A DNA stretch of 64,000 nt, taken from positions 1 through 64,000 of the forward strand of contig JAJFGL010000056.1 in assembly GCA_021776135.1 (NCBI GenBank), given 5' to 3'. The position numbers were made by a program, and so were the translations under genes. The stretch is from Kiloniellaceae bacterium (GTDB taxonomy: Bacteria; Pseudomonadota; Alphaproteobacteria; Kiloniellales; J153). Positions within the stretch are counted from its first letter, which is position 1, and every line of letters begins with the position of its first letter. Below the pieces are notes generated by a model that searched no databases, was not told the origin of the DNA, and saw only the letters and a list, made by a program, of their open reading frames with translations. Of the stretch, positions 9,720-19,833 are shown one piece after another.

Positions 9720-10762
9720 CCGGCATCCTCTCCGCCGCCGGCCAAGAGGTCCAATTGGGCGATGGATCGCGGCGCCTCGCGCCCCAGGTAGGCGTAGGCC
9801 GAGCGGGTCAAGACCCGGCCGCGCGGCGTGCGCTGCAACAGGCCTTGCTGCATCAGATAGGGTTCGATCACGTCCTCGATGACATCGCGCTGTTCCGACA
9901 AGGCGGCGGCCAGGGTTTCGGCGCCGACCGGCCCGCCGTCGTAGTTATCCGCGATCACGCCCAGGTAGCGCCGGTCCATGGCGTCCAGGCCGCGCTCGTC
10001 CACGTCGAGACGGCGCAAGGCGGCATCGGCGGCGGCGGCGCCGATGGCGCCCGGCCCCTCCATGGCGGCGAAATCGCGCACCCGGCGCAACAGCCGCCCG
10101 GCGACCCGCGGCGTCCCCCGGGCCCGGCGCGCGACCTCGCGGGCGCCTTCGGGGGTTATATCGACCTTCAGAACCCTGGCGCCCCGGGTCACGATCTCCT
10201 GCAACTCCCCGGCGTCGTAGAACAACAAGCGCAAGGGAATCCCGAATCTTTCGCGCAAGGGCGTGGTGATGAGGCCCGAACGGGTGGTGGCGCCGACCAG
10301 GGTGAAGGGCGGCAGGTCGATGCGGACCGAACGGGCCGCCGGCCCCTCGCCGATGATGAGGTCGAGCTGAAAGTCCTCCATGGCCGGATAGAGGATTTCC
10401 TCCACAACCGGCGATAGCCGGTGAATTTCGTCGATAAAGAGCACATCGCGCTCTTGCAGGTTGGTCAGGATCGCCGCCAGGTCGCCGGCGCGCGCCAGCA
10501 CCGGGCCGGAGGTGGCGCGGAATCCGACCCCCATCTCCCGCGCCACGATCTGCGCCAGGGTGGTCTTGCCCAGACCGGGAGGGCCGTGAAACAAAACGTG
10601 GTCCAGGGCCTCGCCCCGCGCCTTGGCGGCGGCGACGAAAACGCCCAGATTCTCGCGCAAGCTCCGTTGGCCGATAAATTCCCCCAGATGGCCCGGACGC
10701 ATGGCCTGGTCGGCGCCGTCGCCGCCGGTGAAATTTGGCGCCACGACCCGGGCCTCGCTCAC
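9716..10762 (-). CDS. ruvB: Holliday junction branch migration helicase RuvB
   Basis: RuvB is the AAA+ motor that drives branch migration with RuvA. Walker A GPPGLGKT is at residues 60-67, followed by Walker B FIDEIHRL, the arginine finger region [18 protein letters not shown], and a C-terminal winged helix ending in GRVLT. The open frame extends 228 codons further into ruvA. I place the start at the GTG at 10762, overlapping the ruvA TGA as GTGA. That gives 348 residues and a proper N-terminus. Confidence 0.97.
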   Translation of the reverse strand: MSEARVVAPNFTGGDGADQAMRPGHLGEFIGQRSLRENLGVFVAAAKARGEALDHVLFHGPPGLGKTTLAQIVAREMGVGFRATSGPVLARAGDLAAILTNLQERDVLFIDEIHRLSPVVEEILYPAMEDFQLDLIIGEGPAARSVRIDLPPFTLVGATTRSGLITTPLRERFGIPLRLLFYDAGELQEIVTRGARVLKVDITPEGAREVARRARGTPRVAGRLLRRVRDFAAMEGPGAIGAAAADAALRRLDVDERGLDAMDRRYLGVIADNYDGGPVGAETLAAALSEQRDVIEDVIEPYLMQQGLLQRTPRGRVLTRSAYAYLGREAPRSIAQLDLLAGGGEDAG

Positions 10763-11373
10763 GACGCCAACTCCCGCAAGCCGGCGCGGATGACCGCCTC
10801 GACCGGCGCATCGCCGCCCAGATGGCGGGCCGCCTGGGCGACCGCGCCAAAGGCCTCGCCCCGGCCGTAACCCAGATTGACCAGGGCGGAAACCGCATCC
10901 TCGGGCACCGCCTCCGCGGACGGCCCGCCGCCTTCCATGGCGGCGGCGTGGGCGGCCTCGCCGAGCACGATACGCCCGGCCTTTTCCTTCAATTCGGAGA
11001 CCACCCGCCCAGCCAGTTTGGGGCCGACCCCGTTGGCCCTGGTCAAGGCGGCCTTGTCTTGCGCCGCGATCGCCTGAACCAGTTGCGCCGGGGACAGGAC
11101 CGAGAGAATCGCCAAGGCCATGCGCGCCCCGACCCCCTGGACAGTGGTCAGCAGGCGGAACCAATCGCGCTCCGCCACCTCGAGGAAACCGTAGAGGTGT
11201 ATGTGATCCTCGCGGACATGGGTTTCGATCATCACTTGGACCGGCTCTCCCGGCCCCGGCAAATTGGTCAGGGTGCGGGTGGAGCAGAACGCCAGGTAGC
11301 CGACCCCGGCGACATCGATCACCGCCCAGCCCTCGCCCGCCGAATCCAGGCGCCCGCTCAGCTTCGCGATCAT
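10759..11373 (-). CDS. ruvA: Holliday junction DNA-binding protein RuvA
   Basis: RuvA tetramers hold the Holliday junction open for RuvB. Domain I (OB fold) begins [10 protein letters not shown] and contains [10 protein letters not shown]. Domain II has the helix-hairpin-helix motifs [13 protein letters not shown] and [17 protein letters not shown]. Domain III (about residues 155-204) binds RuvB. The length of 204 residues is normal. It overlaps ruvC by 4 bases upstream and ruvB downstream. Confidence 0.97.
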   Translation of the reverse strand: MIAKLSGRLDSAGEGWAVIDVAGVGYLAFCSTRTLTNLPGPGEPVQVMIETHVREDHIHLYGFLEVAERDWFRLLTTVQGVGARMALAILSVLSPAQLVQAIAAQDKAALTRANGVGPKLAGRVVSELKEKAGRIVLGEAAHAAAMEGGGPSAEAVPEDAVSALVNLGYGRGEAFGAVAQAARHLGGDAPVEAVIRAGLRELAS

Positions 11374-11894
11374 GGCCCGATCCCCGCCATGCCGGGCTTG
11401 ACCGCGCCCGCTTCCCAGCGCCGGGCCGTTTGGCGGCTATGGGCATGGCAAATCGCGACCGCCAGGGCGTCGGCGGAATCGGGGCCGGAGATGGCGCAGC
11501 CCGGCAGGAGCCGGGCGACCATCATGGCGACCTGCTCCTTTTTCGCGTTCCCATTGCCGACCACCGCTTTCTTGACCCTGGTGGGCAGGTATTCGGCCGC
11601 CGGCAGGCCGGCCCGCGCGGCAGCCAATAACGCGGTGCCGCGCGCCATGCCAAGCTTCAGGGTCGAGCTCGCGTTACGATTGGCCAGGGTTTCCTCGACC
11701 GCCGCCTCGCCGGGCCGGTACTGGTCCAGCACCGCCGCGATCCCCTCGAACAGGTGCAGAAGGCGCAGCGCGATTTCGGCGTCCACCTTGGGCGCGACGA
11801 CACCGTTGGCGATGTGGCGGAGGCGGTTATCCTCGACCTCCACGATTCCCCAACCGGTCCGGCGCAATCCCGGATCCAAACCTATAACGCGCAT
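11370..11894 (-). CDS. ruvC: Crossover junction endodeoxyribonuclease RuvC
   Basis: RuvC resolves Holliday junctions by paired nicks. The RNase-H-fold catalytic acids are visible: Asp7 in [13 protein letters not shown], Glu in [11 protein letters not shown], and the C-terminal pair in [16 protein letters not shown]. The length of 174 residues is typical. It begins the ruvCAB-ybgC-tol run, 32 bases after yebC. Confidence 0.97.
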   Translation of the reverse strand: MRVIGLDPGLRRTGWGIVEVEDNRLRHIANGVVAPKVDAEIALRLLHLFEGIAAVLDQYRPGEAAVEETLANRNASSTLKLGMARGTALLAAARAGLPAAEYLPTRVKKAVVGNGNAKKEQVAMMVARLLPGCAISGPDSADALAVAICHAHSRQTARRWEAGAVKPGMAGIGP

Positions 11895-11925
11895 AGTCCC
11901 CCTTGCGCCCGCTTGACGGTTCCTT

Positions 11926-12675
11926 CTAGGCCGTCAGGCGGGTCATGATTTCGTCGGAAATGTCGTAGTTGGCGGCGACCCTTTGGACGTCGTCACTGTC
12001 GTCCAAGAGGTCGAGCAATTTGAACATGGTCGCGGCCTGATCCTCGTCGAGCGGCACCGTGGTCAGAGGTTTCCAGGCCAGGGAAGCCTCCTCAGGATCG
12101 CCGAAGCGGTCGGCCAGGGCATCGCGCACATTGGAAAAATCGTCCGGCGCGCAGGTGATTTCGTGCCCTTCGGGCGTGGTCTCGACATTGCCGGCGCCGG
12201 CCTCGGCCGCGGCCTCGAACATGACATCGGCGGTAGCGGCATCGGCCAAGTAGGCTATCAGCCCGACCCGGTCGAACATGAAGGACACGCTATTGGTTTC
12301 CCCCAGGCTGCCGCCCAGCTTGCTGAAGGCGGCCCGGACCTCGGACGCGGTCCGGTTCCGGTTATCGGTCAGGGCCTCGACAATGATCGCGACACCGCCG
12401 GGGCCATAACCCTCATAGCGGATTTCCTCATAATTGGCGTCGTCTTCGCCGCCCGAGGCCCGCTTGATGGCCCGGTCGACATTATCCTTGGGCATGTTCG
12501 CTTGGCGGGCGGCGGCGATGGCGGCGCGCAGGCGCGGGTTCTTGTCCGCTTCCGGCAGGCCGCTGCGGGCGGCGACCACGATCTCGCGTATCAGCTTGCC
12601 GAAGATCTTGGCGCGCTTTTTATCCTGCGCGCCCTTGCGGTGCATGATGTTCTTGAATTGAGAATGACCCGCCAT
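11926..12675 (-). CDS. yebC: YebC/PmpR-type transcriptional or translational regulator
   Basis: This DUF28 family protein regulates transcription in some species and has been linked to ribosome function in others. The characteristic start [21 protein letters not shown] fixes the initiation at 12675. The open frame runs 60 codons further upstream without homology. The sequence continues with the acidic, highly conserved [21 protein letters not shown]. The length of 249 residues is typical, and yebC next to ruvC is a classic neighbourhood. Confidence 0.97.
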   Translation of the reverse strand: MAGHSQFKNIMHRKGAQDKKRAKIFGKLIREIVVAARSGLPEADKNPRLRAAIAAARQANMPKDNVDRAIKRASGGEDDANYEEIRYEGYGPGGVAIIVEALTDNRNRTASEVRAAFSKLGGSLGETNSVSFMFDRVGLIAYLADAATADVMFEAAAEAGAGNVETTPEGHEITCAPDDFSNVRDALADRFGDPEEASLAWKPLTTVPLDEDQAATMFKLLDLLDDSDDVQRVAANYDISDEIMTRLTA

Positions 12676-12941
12676 GACCCAGCGTCCCCATATCCTGCCG
12701 GTGTATACGAAACTAATACCACATTTTGTGGCATGGCGCGCCCTAATCGGCCACGCGTCAAGGCGGAAGACACTGCCTCTGATAGTTGTCCAATATGGCG
12801 ATATTGCGGCGCCTTTTAGCAGGTCTTGCCCGCCTTCAAAAGCCCCCGGCGGCAATATCGGCGCAAACCGGCTTTAACCCGGACTTAAGGCAAATAGCGG
12901 CAAAATCCCCTATCAAGATTCTTCGCCGAGGGGCATATCAG
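12676..12941. promoter_or_regulatory. Divergent intergenic region yebC / small gene
   Basis: This 266-base region must carry the promoter for the yebC-ruv-tol run (minus) and for the small plus-strand gene. It contains a short perfect palindrome CCACATTTTGTGG near 12719-12731, about 45 bases upstream of the yebC start. No consensus promoter could be assigned with confidence. Confidence 0.4.
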
Positions 12942-13232
12942 ATGCCGCACAGTCATAAGACACCCTTGCTCCAGGTTCCCCTCCATGGGCCAGCCAACGC
13001 CGTGGAACAGGCCAAGTGCCTGTCCGACGCCGCCAAGCTGGTGGACGGTTACGCGCAAAAAAGCGCCCCCGAGTCCCTCGACGTCTTGCTGGCGGCGGGA
13101 AACGCAGAAACGCCGGGCCAAGCGGCCGAAATAGCCCGGGAAGCCGCCAAGTTGGCCACTTTGCAAGCCGAGACCTTGCTCGATGAGGTCGAGCGTTTTC
13201 TGGCCCTGGCCCAGGCGAAGCCAAGTAACTAA
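12942..13232 (+). CDS. Small helical hypothetical protein
   Basis: The start ATG at 12942 has GAGGGG eight bases upstream, and the longer upstream frame lacks such a site. The 96-residue product is Ala/Leu/Glu-rich and probably all-helical, with no membrane segment or signal peptide. I do not recognise a family. Its stop overlaps the stop region of the convergent YmdB-like gene by four bases, so the gene end is tightly packed, which supports it being real. Confidence 0.65.
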   Translation: MPHSHKTPLLQVPLHGPANAVEQAKCLSDAAKLVDGYAQKSAPESLDVLLAAGNAETPGQAAEIAREAAKLATLQAETLLDEVERFLALAQAKPSN

Positions 13233-14038
13233 GGCCGCGCCTCGCTCAGCCGCCCGCCAAGGCGCAGGGGCGCGGCTTTCAGCGCCAAACCCGTTTTATC
13301 GTCGGTTTCCACATAGACAGCGCACAGGGTGCCCTCGCCCTTGGCGGCGCTCAGGCGTTCGGTCGGCAGCTTGCGGGTGAAACGCTGGATCGGCACCTTT
13401 TTGTCCATGCCGATCACCGAATCGTAGTCGCCGCACATGCCGGCATCGCTCTGATAGGCCGTGCCGCCGGACAGGATCATGGTGTCAGCGGTGGGGACAT
13501 GGGTATGGGTCCCCACGCATAGCGAAACCCGGCCATCGGCGAAATGGCCCATGGCCATCTTTTCGCTGGTGGTCTCGGCATGGACGTCGAGGATTATGGC
13601 ATCGACGGTTCCGCCCAGGCGCTGCTTGGCGAGTTCGCGCTCCACGCAGGCAAAGGGATCGTCGAGGGGGTCCATGAACAAGCGGCCCATGACGTTGAGA
13701 ACCATGACCTTGCGCCCGCCGCGCGCCGCGAACACGGCCGCGCCCCGCCCCGGCGTGCCGGCCGGGTAGTTTTGCGGGCGCAGGAGGCGCGGCTCGCGCT
13801 CGATCACGGCCAGGGCCTCGCGCTGGTCCCAGGAATGATTGCCGCCGCTGATGGCGTCGATACCCGCCGCGAACAATTCATTGCAGATTTTTTCGGTAAT
13901 GCCGAAACCCCCGGCCGCGTTCTCGCCATTGGCGACAACGAAGTCCAGGCCGAGTTCCGCGCGCAGACGCGGCACATTCGCGGTCACAACGTCGCGCCCG
14001 GAACGGCCGACGATATCGCCGCAAAACAAGAGTTTCAT
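13229..14038 (-). CDS. YmdB-family metallophosphoesterase (2',3'-cAMP phosphodiesterase type)
   Basis: The protein belongs to the YmdB/TIGR00282 calcineurin-like phosphoesterase family. In Bacillus, YmdB hydrolyses 2',3'-cyclic AMP. Metal-ligand motifs are in order: MKLLFCGDIVG (Asp8), NGENAAGG, GGNHSWD, the H of DVHAETTSEK, and GTHTHVPTAD. The length of 269 residues is normal. It overlaps the fthC gene by 4 bases at its start, so the two are translated together. Its physiological substrate here is unknown. Confidence 0.92.
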   Translation of the reverse strand: MKLLFCGDIVGRSGRDVVTANVPRLRAELGLDFVVANGENAAGGFGITEKICNELFAAGIDAISGGNHSWDQREALAVIEREPRLLRPQNYPAGTPGRGAAVFAARGGRKVMVLNVMGRLFMDPLDDPFACVERELAKQRLGGTVDAIILDVHAETTSEKMAMGHFADGRVSLCVGTHTHVPTADTMILSGGTAYQSDAGMCGDYDSVIGMDKKVPIQRFTRKLPTERLSAAKGEGTLCAVYVETDDKTGLALKAAPLRLGGRLSEARP

Positions 14039-14637
14039 GCCCGTTGGTTCCTTATACCAAGGATCGCCCCGGTCTCGGTCACGATCCCGTCGAGGCCTTG
14101 GTCGAAGCCGCCGCGCGGCACCTCGGCTATCTCCTGCCCGGCATAAGCAAGCCCCAGGGCGCGCACCGCGCCCGCCGCCCGCAAGGCCGCCAGGGTCCGG
14201 TCGTAGAACCCGCCGCCGTAGCCAAGCCGGAAGCCGCGCCGGTCGAAGGCAAGAAGCGGGACCAGCAACACCTCGGGCCGGATCTCCGCCTGCTCCGGGC
14301 CGGGAATCCGGGTGCCGAAGCCCCCGGCGGTCAAGGCCAGGCCCGGCGCCCAGGTCCGGAATACCAAAGCCGCGCCCGGCCGGAGCACAACCGGCAGGCC
14401 GATCGCATGGCCGCGCCCGTGAAGCGCGCCGATCAGGGGCCGCGGATCGATCTCACTGCCCATGGGCCAATAGGCGGAGACGGCGCAAGCGGTGGGGAAA
14501 TCGACGGCGCCGAGAACCCGGTCGCGTAGGGCCGCGCCGGCGGCGCCCCCGAGATCCGCGCGCGCGGCGGCATCGCGCCGTTCCCTAGACTCGGCCCGGG
14601 CCTCGTTCTTGCGCCGGTCCAGGGGAATTGCCGTCAC
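14035..14637 (-). CDS. fthC: 5-formyltetrahydrofolate cyclo-ligase
   Basis: It converts 5-formyl-THF and ATP to 5,10-methenyl-THF. The folate and ATP sites are visible as AYWPMGSEIDPRPL and the signature GYGGGFYDRTLAALR, with an Arg/Lys-rich N-terminus. The length of 200 residues is normal. It lies immediately downstream of 6S RNA on the same strand, the arrangement widespread in proteobacteria (zapA-ssrS-fthC/ygfA). Confidence 0.95.
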   Translation of the reverse strand: MTAIPLDRRKNEARAESRERRDAAARADLGGAAGAALRDRVLGAVDFPTACAVSAYWPMGSEIDPRPLIGALHGRGHAIGLPVVLRPGAALVFRTWAPGLALTAGGFGTRIPGPEQAEIRPEVLLVPLLAFDRRGFRLGYGGGFYDRTLAALRAAGAVRALGLAYAGQEIAEVPRGGFDQGLDGIVTETGAILGIRNQRA

Positions 14638-14660
14638 GTCTTGGGAAGCGTCGGAAAGAT

Positions 14661-14821
14661 GGGCGGTGCCGCGTTGGCCGTTGATCGCATATATTCCTCT
14701 GTGGCCTGCTTCAGCAGGTGGGCGCCATATACCGAGACCACGGCCCCGGCAGGGACAGCTCCCTAGAGGTAGTTATTGGCCCCAGGGAATGAAGGATCCG
14801 ACGCACCACGCAGCACCGCCC
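14661..14821 (-). ncRNA. ssrS: 6S RNA (ssrS)
   Basis: The gap between zapA and fthC on the minus strand holds a near-palindromic transcript. GGGCGGTGCTGCG at its 5' end (from 14821) pairs with CGCGGCACCGCCC at its 3' end (to 14661). Interior arms such as CCCTGGGGCC/CCTCTAGGGAG and a central unpaired region around GGTATATGGCGCCCACC fit the 6S RNA bubble that mimics an open promoter and binds sigma-70 RNA polymerase. The length of about 160 nt and the zapA-ssrS-fthC context both support it. Ends are inferred from the closing stem. Confidence 0.87.
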
Positions 14822-14853
14822 GGATACAATGGAGTAATTGGCGTTAAGACTAT

Positions 14854-15168
14854 CTAAGCATCCGCGAGGCGGGTGGCAATGGCTTCCAGCCGTTCGGCAC
14901 AGGCGTTCAACGCGGCGGCGGCGTCTTGGCCGTCGCCTTCTTGGGCGCCAAGGCTATGAATCTGCCGGTAAGCCTCGAACAACTCGTCCGCGATCAAGAG
15001 GCTGGCCATGACCAGAACCCGGTTCTCGCCGGCCTGGCCGGCCGATTTGTCCAGGCCCTGGACCTTATCGTCGATGTATTCGGCCAATTTGGCCAGGTGC
15101 GCTTCCTGACCGTCGTCGCACGACATCTCATAACCGCGGCCGTTCACATTCAGGGTAATCAAGGTCAT
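14854..15168 (-). CDS. zapA: Cell division protein ZapA
   Basis: ZapA bundles FtsZ filaments at the division site. It is 104 residues, with the N-terminal NVNGRGYEMSC strand region, the LAEYIDDKV helix, and a C-terminal coiled coil beginning VMASLLIADELFEAY. It lies just upstream of 6S RNA and 19 bases after a small coiled-coil gene on the same strand. Confidence 0.93.
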   Translation of the reverse strand: MTLITLNVNGRGYEMSCDDGQEAHLAKLAEYIDDKVQGLDKSAGQAGENRVLVMASLLIADELFEAYRQIHSLGAQEGDGQDAAAALNACAERLEAIATRLADA

Positions 15169-15187
15169 GGCGTCCGGCTTTCCTTCG

Positions 15188-15406
15188 TCAAGCCCGCAGG
15201 CCGTTTTTCAAGCGTTCGATCGTACCGTCGAGACGGTCCGCGACTTGGCGCGCCACATCTTGCAGAGCCGCGTTTTCGTTTTGCGCCGATTTCAGCGCTG
15301 CTTGCAAGTCGTCCGGGGCTTGGGCGGTTCCGTCGCGCTTTACAGCGCGCTCGATTCGCTCCAGGGCCGCCTGTAAACGCTCGGTCGCTTGGTGCAATTC
15401 CGTCAT
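15188..15406 (-). CDS. Small coiled-coil protein (DUF4164-like) upstream of zapA
   Basis: The start at 15406 (MTELHQATER) has GGGGAG at good distance. The longer open frame upstream is not needed. The 72-residue product is a heptad-rich coiled coil (LQAALERIERAV, LQDVARQVADRLDGTIERL). Short coiled-coil proteins of the DUF4164 type sit next to zapA in many alphaproteobacteria, suggesting a role with ZapA, but the function is unproven. Confidence 0.8.
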   Translation of the reverse strand: MTELHQATERLQAALERIERAVKRDGTAQAPDDLQAALKSAQNENAALQDVARQVADRLDGTIERLKNGLRA

Positions 15407-15620
15407 GCTCACTCCCCCTGGGCACTCGTTCGCCTGAAACGCCGTCCCTTTATGCCTTTTACAATACGCAAGGCCAAGCAGGGCGGTCAACTGCAGGGGA
15501 AATACGGATACTTGCCGGGCCGTCCTTGACGGCCAAGTCCAGCGGCGGCATGTTGCGCCCGCCGGCCCGGCCGGCCGAAACAACCGTGACGCCACAAGCT
15601 ACGAAAAGGTGAGTTTTTCC

Positions 15621-17627
15621 ATGGCCGCCCCGTCCCCCGCCAAGCGCCCGGAACCCGCGATCGCTTCCAAGGATATGGCCAATGCCATTCGCGCCCTGGC
15701 CATGGACGCGGTGCAAAAGGCGAAATCCGGCCACCCCGGCATGCCCATGGGCATGGCGGACGTGGCCACCGTCCTGTTCACCCAATTCCTGAAATACGAC
15801 CCGGCGCAGCCCGATTGGCCGGATAGGGACCGCTTTATCCTCTCGGCCGGACACGGCTCCATGCTTCTCTACGCCTTGCTGCACCTGACCGGGTATCCGG
15901 GCATGAGCATGGAGGAAATACGGAATTTCCGCCAACTTGGCAGCATGACCCCCGGTCATCCCGAGCTAGGGCACACGCCGGGCGTGGAGACGACGACCGG
16001 GCCCCTGGGCCAAGGCATCGGCAATGCGGTCGGCATGGCCTTGGGCGAGCGCCTGATGAACGCTCAATTCGGCGACGCCCTGGTGGATCACACCACCTAC
16101 GTCATCGCCAGCGATGGTTGCCTCATGGAAGGGATCTCTCACGAGGCCGCTTCCCTGGCCGGGCATTTGCGCCTCGGCAAGCTCATCGTGCTTTACGACG
16201 ACAACGAAATATCCATCGACGGGCCGACCTCGCTGGCCTTGTCGGACGATGCCCTGCGCCGTTTCGGCGCCTACGGCTGGGCGACCCAACGCATCGACGG
16301 CCACGACCCGGCAGCCATCGCCACCGCCCTGGAAACGGCGCGGGGCGAGGACCGGCCCTCCCTGATCGCCTGCCGAACCGTGATCGGTTACGGCGCCCCG
16401 AACCTGGCCGGCACCGCCAAGAGCCATGGCGCGGCCTTGGGCGAAGCCGAGATCGAAGGCACGCGGGAAAGCCTGAACTGGCCCCACGCCGCCTTCGAGA
16501 TACCCGGCGAGGTCTTGTCGGCGTGGCGCGCCGCCGGCGCCCGGGGCGCCTTTGCCTCGGAAAGCTGGACCGGGCGCCTGGGCGCTATCGACCCGGCGAA
16601 ACGCGCGGACTTCGAGGCCCGGATCGCCGGGCGCCTGCCGGAGGGCTGGGGCGATAAGCTGGCGGCCTTCAAGCAGGAAATCCTGGCGGTAAAACCGGGC
16701 GACGCGACCCGCGTCTCCTCTCAAAAGACCCTGGAGGTCTTGAACGCCTGCATCCCGGCGCTGATCGGCGGCTCGGCCGACTTGACCGGGTCCAATAACA
16801 CCAAGACCGGCGGCCTGGACCCAATCGGACCCAGCGAATTCGCGGGCCGCTACATCTATTACGGCGTGCGCGAACACGCCATGGCGGCGGCCATGAACGG
16901 GCTGGCCCTGCATGGAGGGCTGATCCCCTACGGCGGCACCTTCCTGGTTTTTTCCGATTACTGCCGGCCGTCGATCCGCTTGGCGGCCTTGATGCGCCAG
17001 CGCGCGATTTATGTTTTCACTCACGATTCGATCGGCCTGGGCGAAGACGGCCCGACCCATCAGCCGGTCGAACACCTGGCCGCCCTGCGCGCGATCCCCA
17101 ACCTGCGGGTTTTCCGTCCCGCCGACGCGATCGAAACCGCCGAGTGCTGGGAGCTGGCCTTGCGTAGCGAGTCCGCGCCTTCGGTGCTGGCGCTGACCCG
17201 CCAGGGTCTGCCGCTCGCGCGCACGGACTGCAGCGAGAATTATTCGGCCCTTGGCGCCTATATCCTGGCCCCGGCGCCGCGCGCGCGCGAGGTCACCCTG
17301 ATCGCCACCGGGTCCGAGGTGCAGATCGCGCTCGACGCGCAAAAGCGGCTCGACGAGGCCGGTATCGCCGCGGCTGTGGTCTCCATGCCGTGCTGGAAAC
17401 TCTTCGAGGACCAGACCCCGCATTACCGCGAGGAAGTCCTGGGCCCCGGTTCCTTACGCATCGCCATCGAAGCCGGCGTTCAGCTGGGCTGGGAACGCTG
17501 GATCGGATCGGAAGGCGCTTTCATCGGCATGAGCGGTTTCGGCGCTTCGGCCCCCATCAAGGACTTGTATCCGCACTTCGGCATCACCGCCGAGGCGGTG
17601 GTGGATGCGGTCAAGATGCGGCTTTAG
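15621..17627 (+). CDS. tkt: Transketolase
   Basis: Thiamine-diphosphate enzyme of the pentose phosphate or Calvin pathway that transfers two-carbon ketol units. Motifs in order are [26 protein letters not shown], the ThDP/metal-binding block [17 protein letters not shown] with DDNEISIDG, and the pyrimidine-domain [28 protein letters not shown] and FRPAD. The start chosen is ATG 15621, because AAGGTGAG at 15606-15613 is a good ribosome site for it. A GTG at 15609 is also open. The length of 668 residues is normal. It starts a plus-strand set with fba and gap. Confidence 0.97.
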   Translation: MAAPSPAKRPEPAIASKDMANAIRALAMDAVQKAKSGHPGMPMGMADVATVLFTQFLKYDPAQPDWPDRDRFILSAGHGSMLLYALLHLTGYPGMSMEEIRNFRQLGSMTPGHPELGHTPGVETTTGPLGQGIGNAVGMALGERLMNAQFGDALVDHTTYVIASDGCLMEGISHEAASLAGHLRLGKLIVLYDDNEISIDGPTSLALSDDALRRFGAYGWATQRIDGHDPAAIATALETARGEDRPSLIACRTVIGYGAPNLAGTAKSHGAALGEAEIEGTRESLNWPHAAFEIPGEVLSAWRAAGARGAFASESWTGRLGAIDPAKRADFEARIAGRLPEGWGDKLAAFKQEILAVKPGDATRVSSQKTLEVLNACIPALIGGSADLTGSNNTKTGGLDPIGPSEFAGRYIYYGVREHAMAAAMNGLALHGGLIPYGGTFLVFSDYCRPSIRLAALMRQRAIYVFTHDSIGLGEDGPTHQPVEHLAALRAIPNLRVFRPADAIETAECWELALRSESAPSVLALTRQGLPLARTDCSENYSALGAYILAPAPRAREVTLIATGSEVQIALDAQKRLDEAGIAAAVVSMPCWKLFEDQTPHYREEVLGPGSLRIAIEAGVQLGWERWIGSEGAFIGMSGFGASAPIKDLYPHFGITAEAVVDAVKMRL

Positions 17628-17651
17628 AACCCTCTGGAGGGAGGATCGGCA

Positions 17652-18653
17652 ATGAACCAAGATAAACTTCACGCAACGGCATGCGCACTGGTCGCGGCAG
17701 GCAAGGGCATCCTGGCCGCCGACGAAAGCGCGCCGACCATCAAGAAGCGATTCGACAGCATCGCGACCGAATCGACCGAGGATAACCGGCGCGATTACCG
17801 CGAAATGCTGTTCACCGCCCCCGAGGCCGGACGCTACATCAGCGGCGTCATTTTGTTCGACGAAACAATCCGCCAGAACGGCGCCGGCGGCACGCCCTTG
17901 GTTAAGGTTCTAGAATCGGCAGGCATTATACCGGGCATCAAGGTCGACATGGGAGCCAAGGACCTGGCCGGGCATCCTGGCGAAAAGGTCACCGAGGGTC
18001 TGGACGGCCTGCGCGAACGCTTCGCCGAATACGCCAAGCTGGGCGCGCGATTCGCCAAGTGGCGCGCGGTTTACAGCGTCACCGACATGCTGCCGAGCGG
18101 CGCCTGCGTGGCCGTCAACGCCCACGCCCTGGCGCGCTATGCCGCCTTGGCGCAAGAAGCGGGCATTGTGCCTATCGTCGAGCCGGAAGTCCTCATGGAC
18201 GGCGATCACACGGCCGATCAATGCGAAGAGGTGAGCGAGGCGGTGCTGCAATCCCTCTATGCCGAACTGGCGCTGCAAGAGGTCAATCTGGAAGGCACGC
18301 TGCTGAAGCCGAACATGGTGATATCGGGCACGGACTGCCCGGAACAGGCGAGCGTCGAGGAGGTCGCGCGGCGCACCGTGCGCTGTCTGCGCCGCTGCGT
18401 GCCGGCGGCGGTGCCCGGTATCGTGTTCCTCTCCGGCGGCCAAAGCGACGTACTGGCCACCCAGCACTTGAACGCCATGAACAAGCTGCCGGACTCGCGG
18501 CCCTGGAAGCTCAGTTTCTCCTACGGCCGCGCCCTGCAAGCCGCGCCGCTGAAAGCCTGGAGCGGCAAGGCCGCGAACCTCAAGGCCGGCCAGGACGCCT
18601 TCCTGGAGCGGGCCAAGGCCAATGGCCTGGCCACCACGGGCAGCTACGGATGA
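17652..18653 (+). CDS. fba: Class I fructose-bisphosphate aldolase
   Basis: It cleaves or forms fructose 1,6-bisphosphate by a Schiff-base mechanism. The sequence is eukaryote-like class I: GKGILAADESAPTIKKRF near the N-terminus, WRAVYSV, EPEVLMDGDH, the Schiff-base Lys219 in GTLLKPNM, and FLSGGQSD. The length of 333 residues is normal. GGAGG precedes the ATG, and the gene lies 24 bases after tkt, so co-transcription is likely. Confidence 0.97.
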   Translation: MNQDKLHATACALVAAGKGILAADESAPTIKKRFDSIATESTEDNRRDYREMLFTAPEAGRYISGVILFDETIRQNGAGGTPLVKVLESAGIIPGIKVDMGAKDLAGHPGEKVTEGLDGLRERFAEYAKLGARFAKWRAVYSVTDMLPSGACVAVNAHALARYAALAQEAGIVPIVEPEVLMDGDHTADQCEEVSEAVLQSLYAELALQEVNLEGTLLKPNMVISGTDCPEQASVEEVARRTVRCLRRCVPAAVPGIVFLSGGQSDVLATQHLNAMNKLPDSRPWKLSFSYGRALQAAPLKAWSGKAANLKAGQDAFLERAKANGLATTGSYG

Positions 18654-18690
18654 GATAGAGCGCGGCCGCGCGCGGTAGAAAAGTTTTTTG

Positions 18691-18780
18691 TCACCCTTGG
18701 GCTTGACCCGAGGGTCCATCGGCGAGCGAGACTCCAACCTCGATGGATTGCCGGATCAAGTCCGGCAATGACGAAGGGAG
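18691..18780. repeat. Two-armed palindromic repeat (MITE-like) between fba and gap
   Basis: A left arm GTCACCCTTGGGCTTGACCC... and a right arm ...GGATCAAGTCCGGCAATGAC are each internally palindromic and are mutually inverted, ending in CCATCG and CGATGG. They flank a spacer with ACTCCAACCTCGATGG. The same architecture recurs at 19.84, 38.2 and 56.2 kb. The element sits in the gap leader. Confidence 0.8.
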
Positions 18781-18810
18781 TCGGGAACGTATAAGAGGAC
18801 AGAGAGAACC

Positions 18811-19821
18811 ATGGCGCTTCGGGTTGGAATTAACGGGTTTGGGCGCATCGGCCGCCTGGTGTTTCGCGCGGCGATGGAATCGGGCCGCAAGGATATCGAG
18901 TTCGTGGCCATCAACGATCTGGGCTCGGCCAGCGATAACGCGCACCTGCTGAAATACGATTCGGTGCACGGCATCTACCCCGGCGCCGTTAGCGCCACCA
19001 AGTCCGCGATCAAGCTCGGCAAGAAGACCGTTCAGGTGCTTTCCGAACGCGATCCCGCCAAGCTGCCCTGGGGCGATCTGGGCGTCGATATCGTGTTGGA
19101 ATGCACCGGCCTTTTCGCCAAGAAAGAAGCCGCCGCCAAGCACCTGGAGGGCGGGGCCAAGAAAGTGCTGGTATCAGCCCCCTGCACCGGCGCCGACCTG
19201 ACCGTGGTCTACGGCATCAACAGCGACAAGCTGCGCAAGAGCCACACGGTCGTCTCCAACGCTTCCTGCACCACCAACTGCCTGGTCCCGGTCGCCCATG
19301 TGCTGGAGCAAAGCGTGGGCATCAAGCATGGCTTCATGACCACCATCCATTCCTTCACCGGCGATCAGCGCACGGTCGATACCCTGCATGGCGATTTGCA
19401 CCGGGCGCGCGCCGCCTCGGTCTCCATGATCCCGACCTCGACCGGCGCCGCGCGCGCCGTTGGCCTGGTCCTGCCGCACCTGGAAGGCAAGCTGGACGGC
19501 ACCTCGATCCGGGTGCCGACACCCAACGTCAGCCTCATCGACCTGACCATCGAAGCCAAACGCAAGACCGACGTCGAGGCCATCAACGCGGCCATGACCC
19601 AGGCCGCCAAGACCAAGGCCCTGAAAGGCATCCTGATGCTCAACAAGGCGCCGCTGGTGTCCTGCGACTTCAACCACAATCCCGCCAGCGCCACCTTCGA
19701 CTTGGGCCAGACCCAGGTGCTGGACGGCACCTGCGTGCGGGTGCTGGCCTGGTACGACAACGAATGGGGCTTCTCCAACCGCATGAGCGACACCGCCGTC
19801 GCCATGGGGAAGCTGCTGTAG
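18811..19821 (+). CDS. gap: Glyceraldehyde-3-phosphate dehydrogenase, type I
   Basis: It oxidises glyceraldehyde 3-phosphate to 1,3-bisphosphoglycerate. The Rossmann start is GINGFGRIGRLVFR. Asp36 after the second strand (VAINDLG) suggests NAD preference. The catalytic Cys153 lies in SNASCTTNC. SFTGDQRTVDTLHGDLHRARAA and IPTSTGAARAVG are also present. The length of 336 residues is normal. Unlike many alphaproteobacterial gap operons, no pgk follows. Confidence 0.97.
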   Translation: MALRVGINGFGRIGRLVFRAAMESGRKDIEFVAINDLGSASDNAHLLKYDSVHGIYPGAVSATKSAIKLGKKTVQVLSERDPAKLPWGDLGVDIVLECTGLFAKKEAAAKHLEGGAKKVLVSAPCTGADLTVVYGINSDKLRKSHTVVSNASCTTNCLVPVAHVLEQSVGIKHGFMTTIHSFTGDQRTVDTLHGDLHRARAASVSMIPTSTGAARAVGLVLPHLEGKLDGTSIRVPTPNVSLIDLTIEAKRKTDVEAINAAMTQAAKTKALKGILMLNKAPLVSCDFNHNPASATFDLGQTQVLDGTCVRVLAWYDNEWGFSNRMSDTAVAMGKLL

Positions 19822-19833
19822 GTTCATAGCGTA

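Noticed and set aside
15966-17423. 485-codon minus-strand open frame opposite tkt
   Set aside because: It lies wholly inside transketolase and has no recognisable domain. It is a shadow frame.
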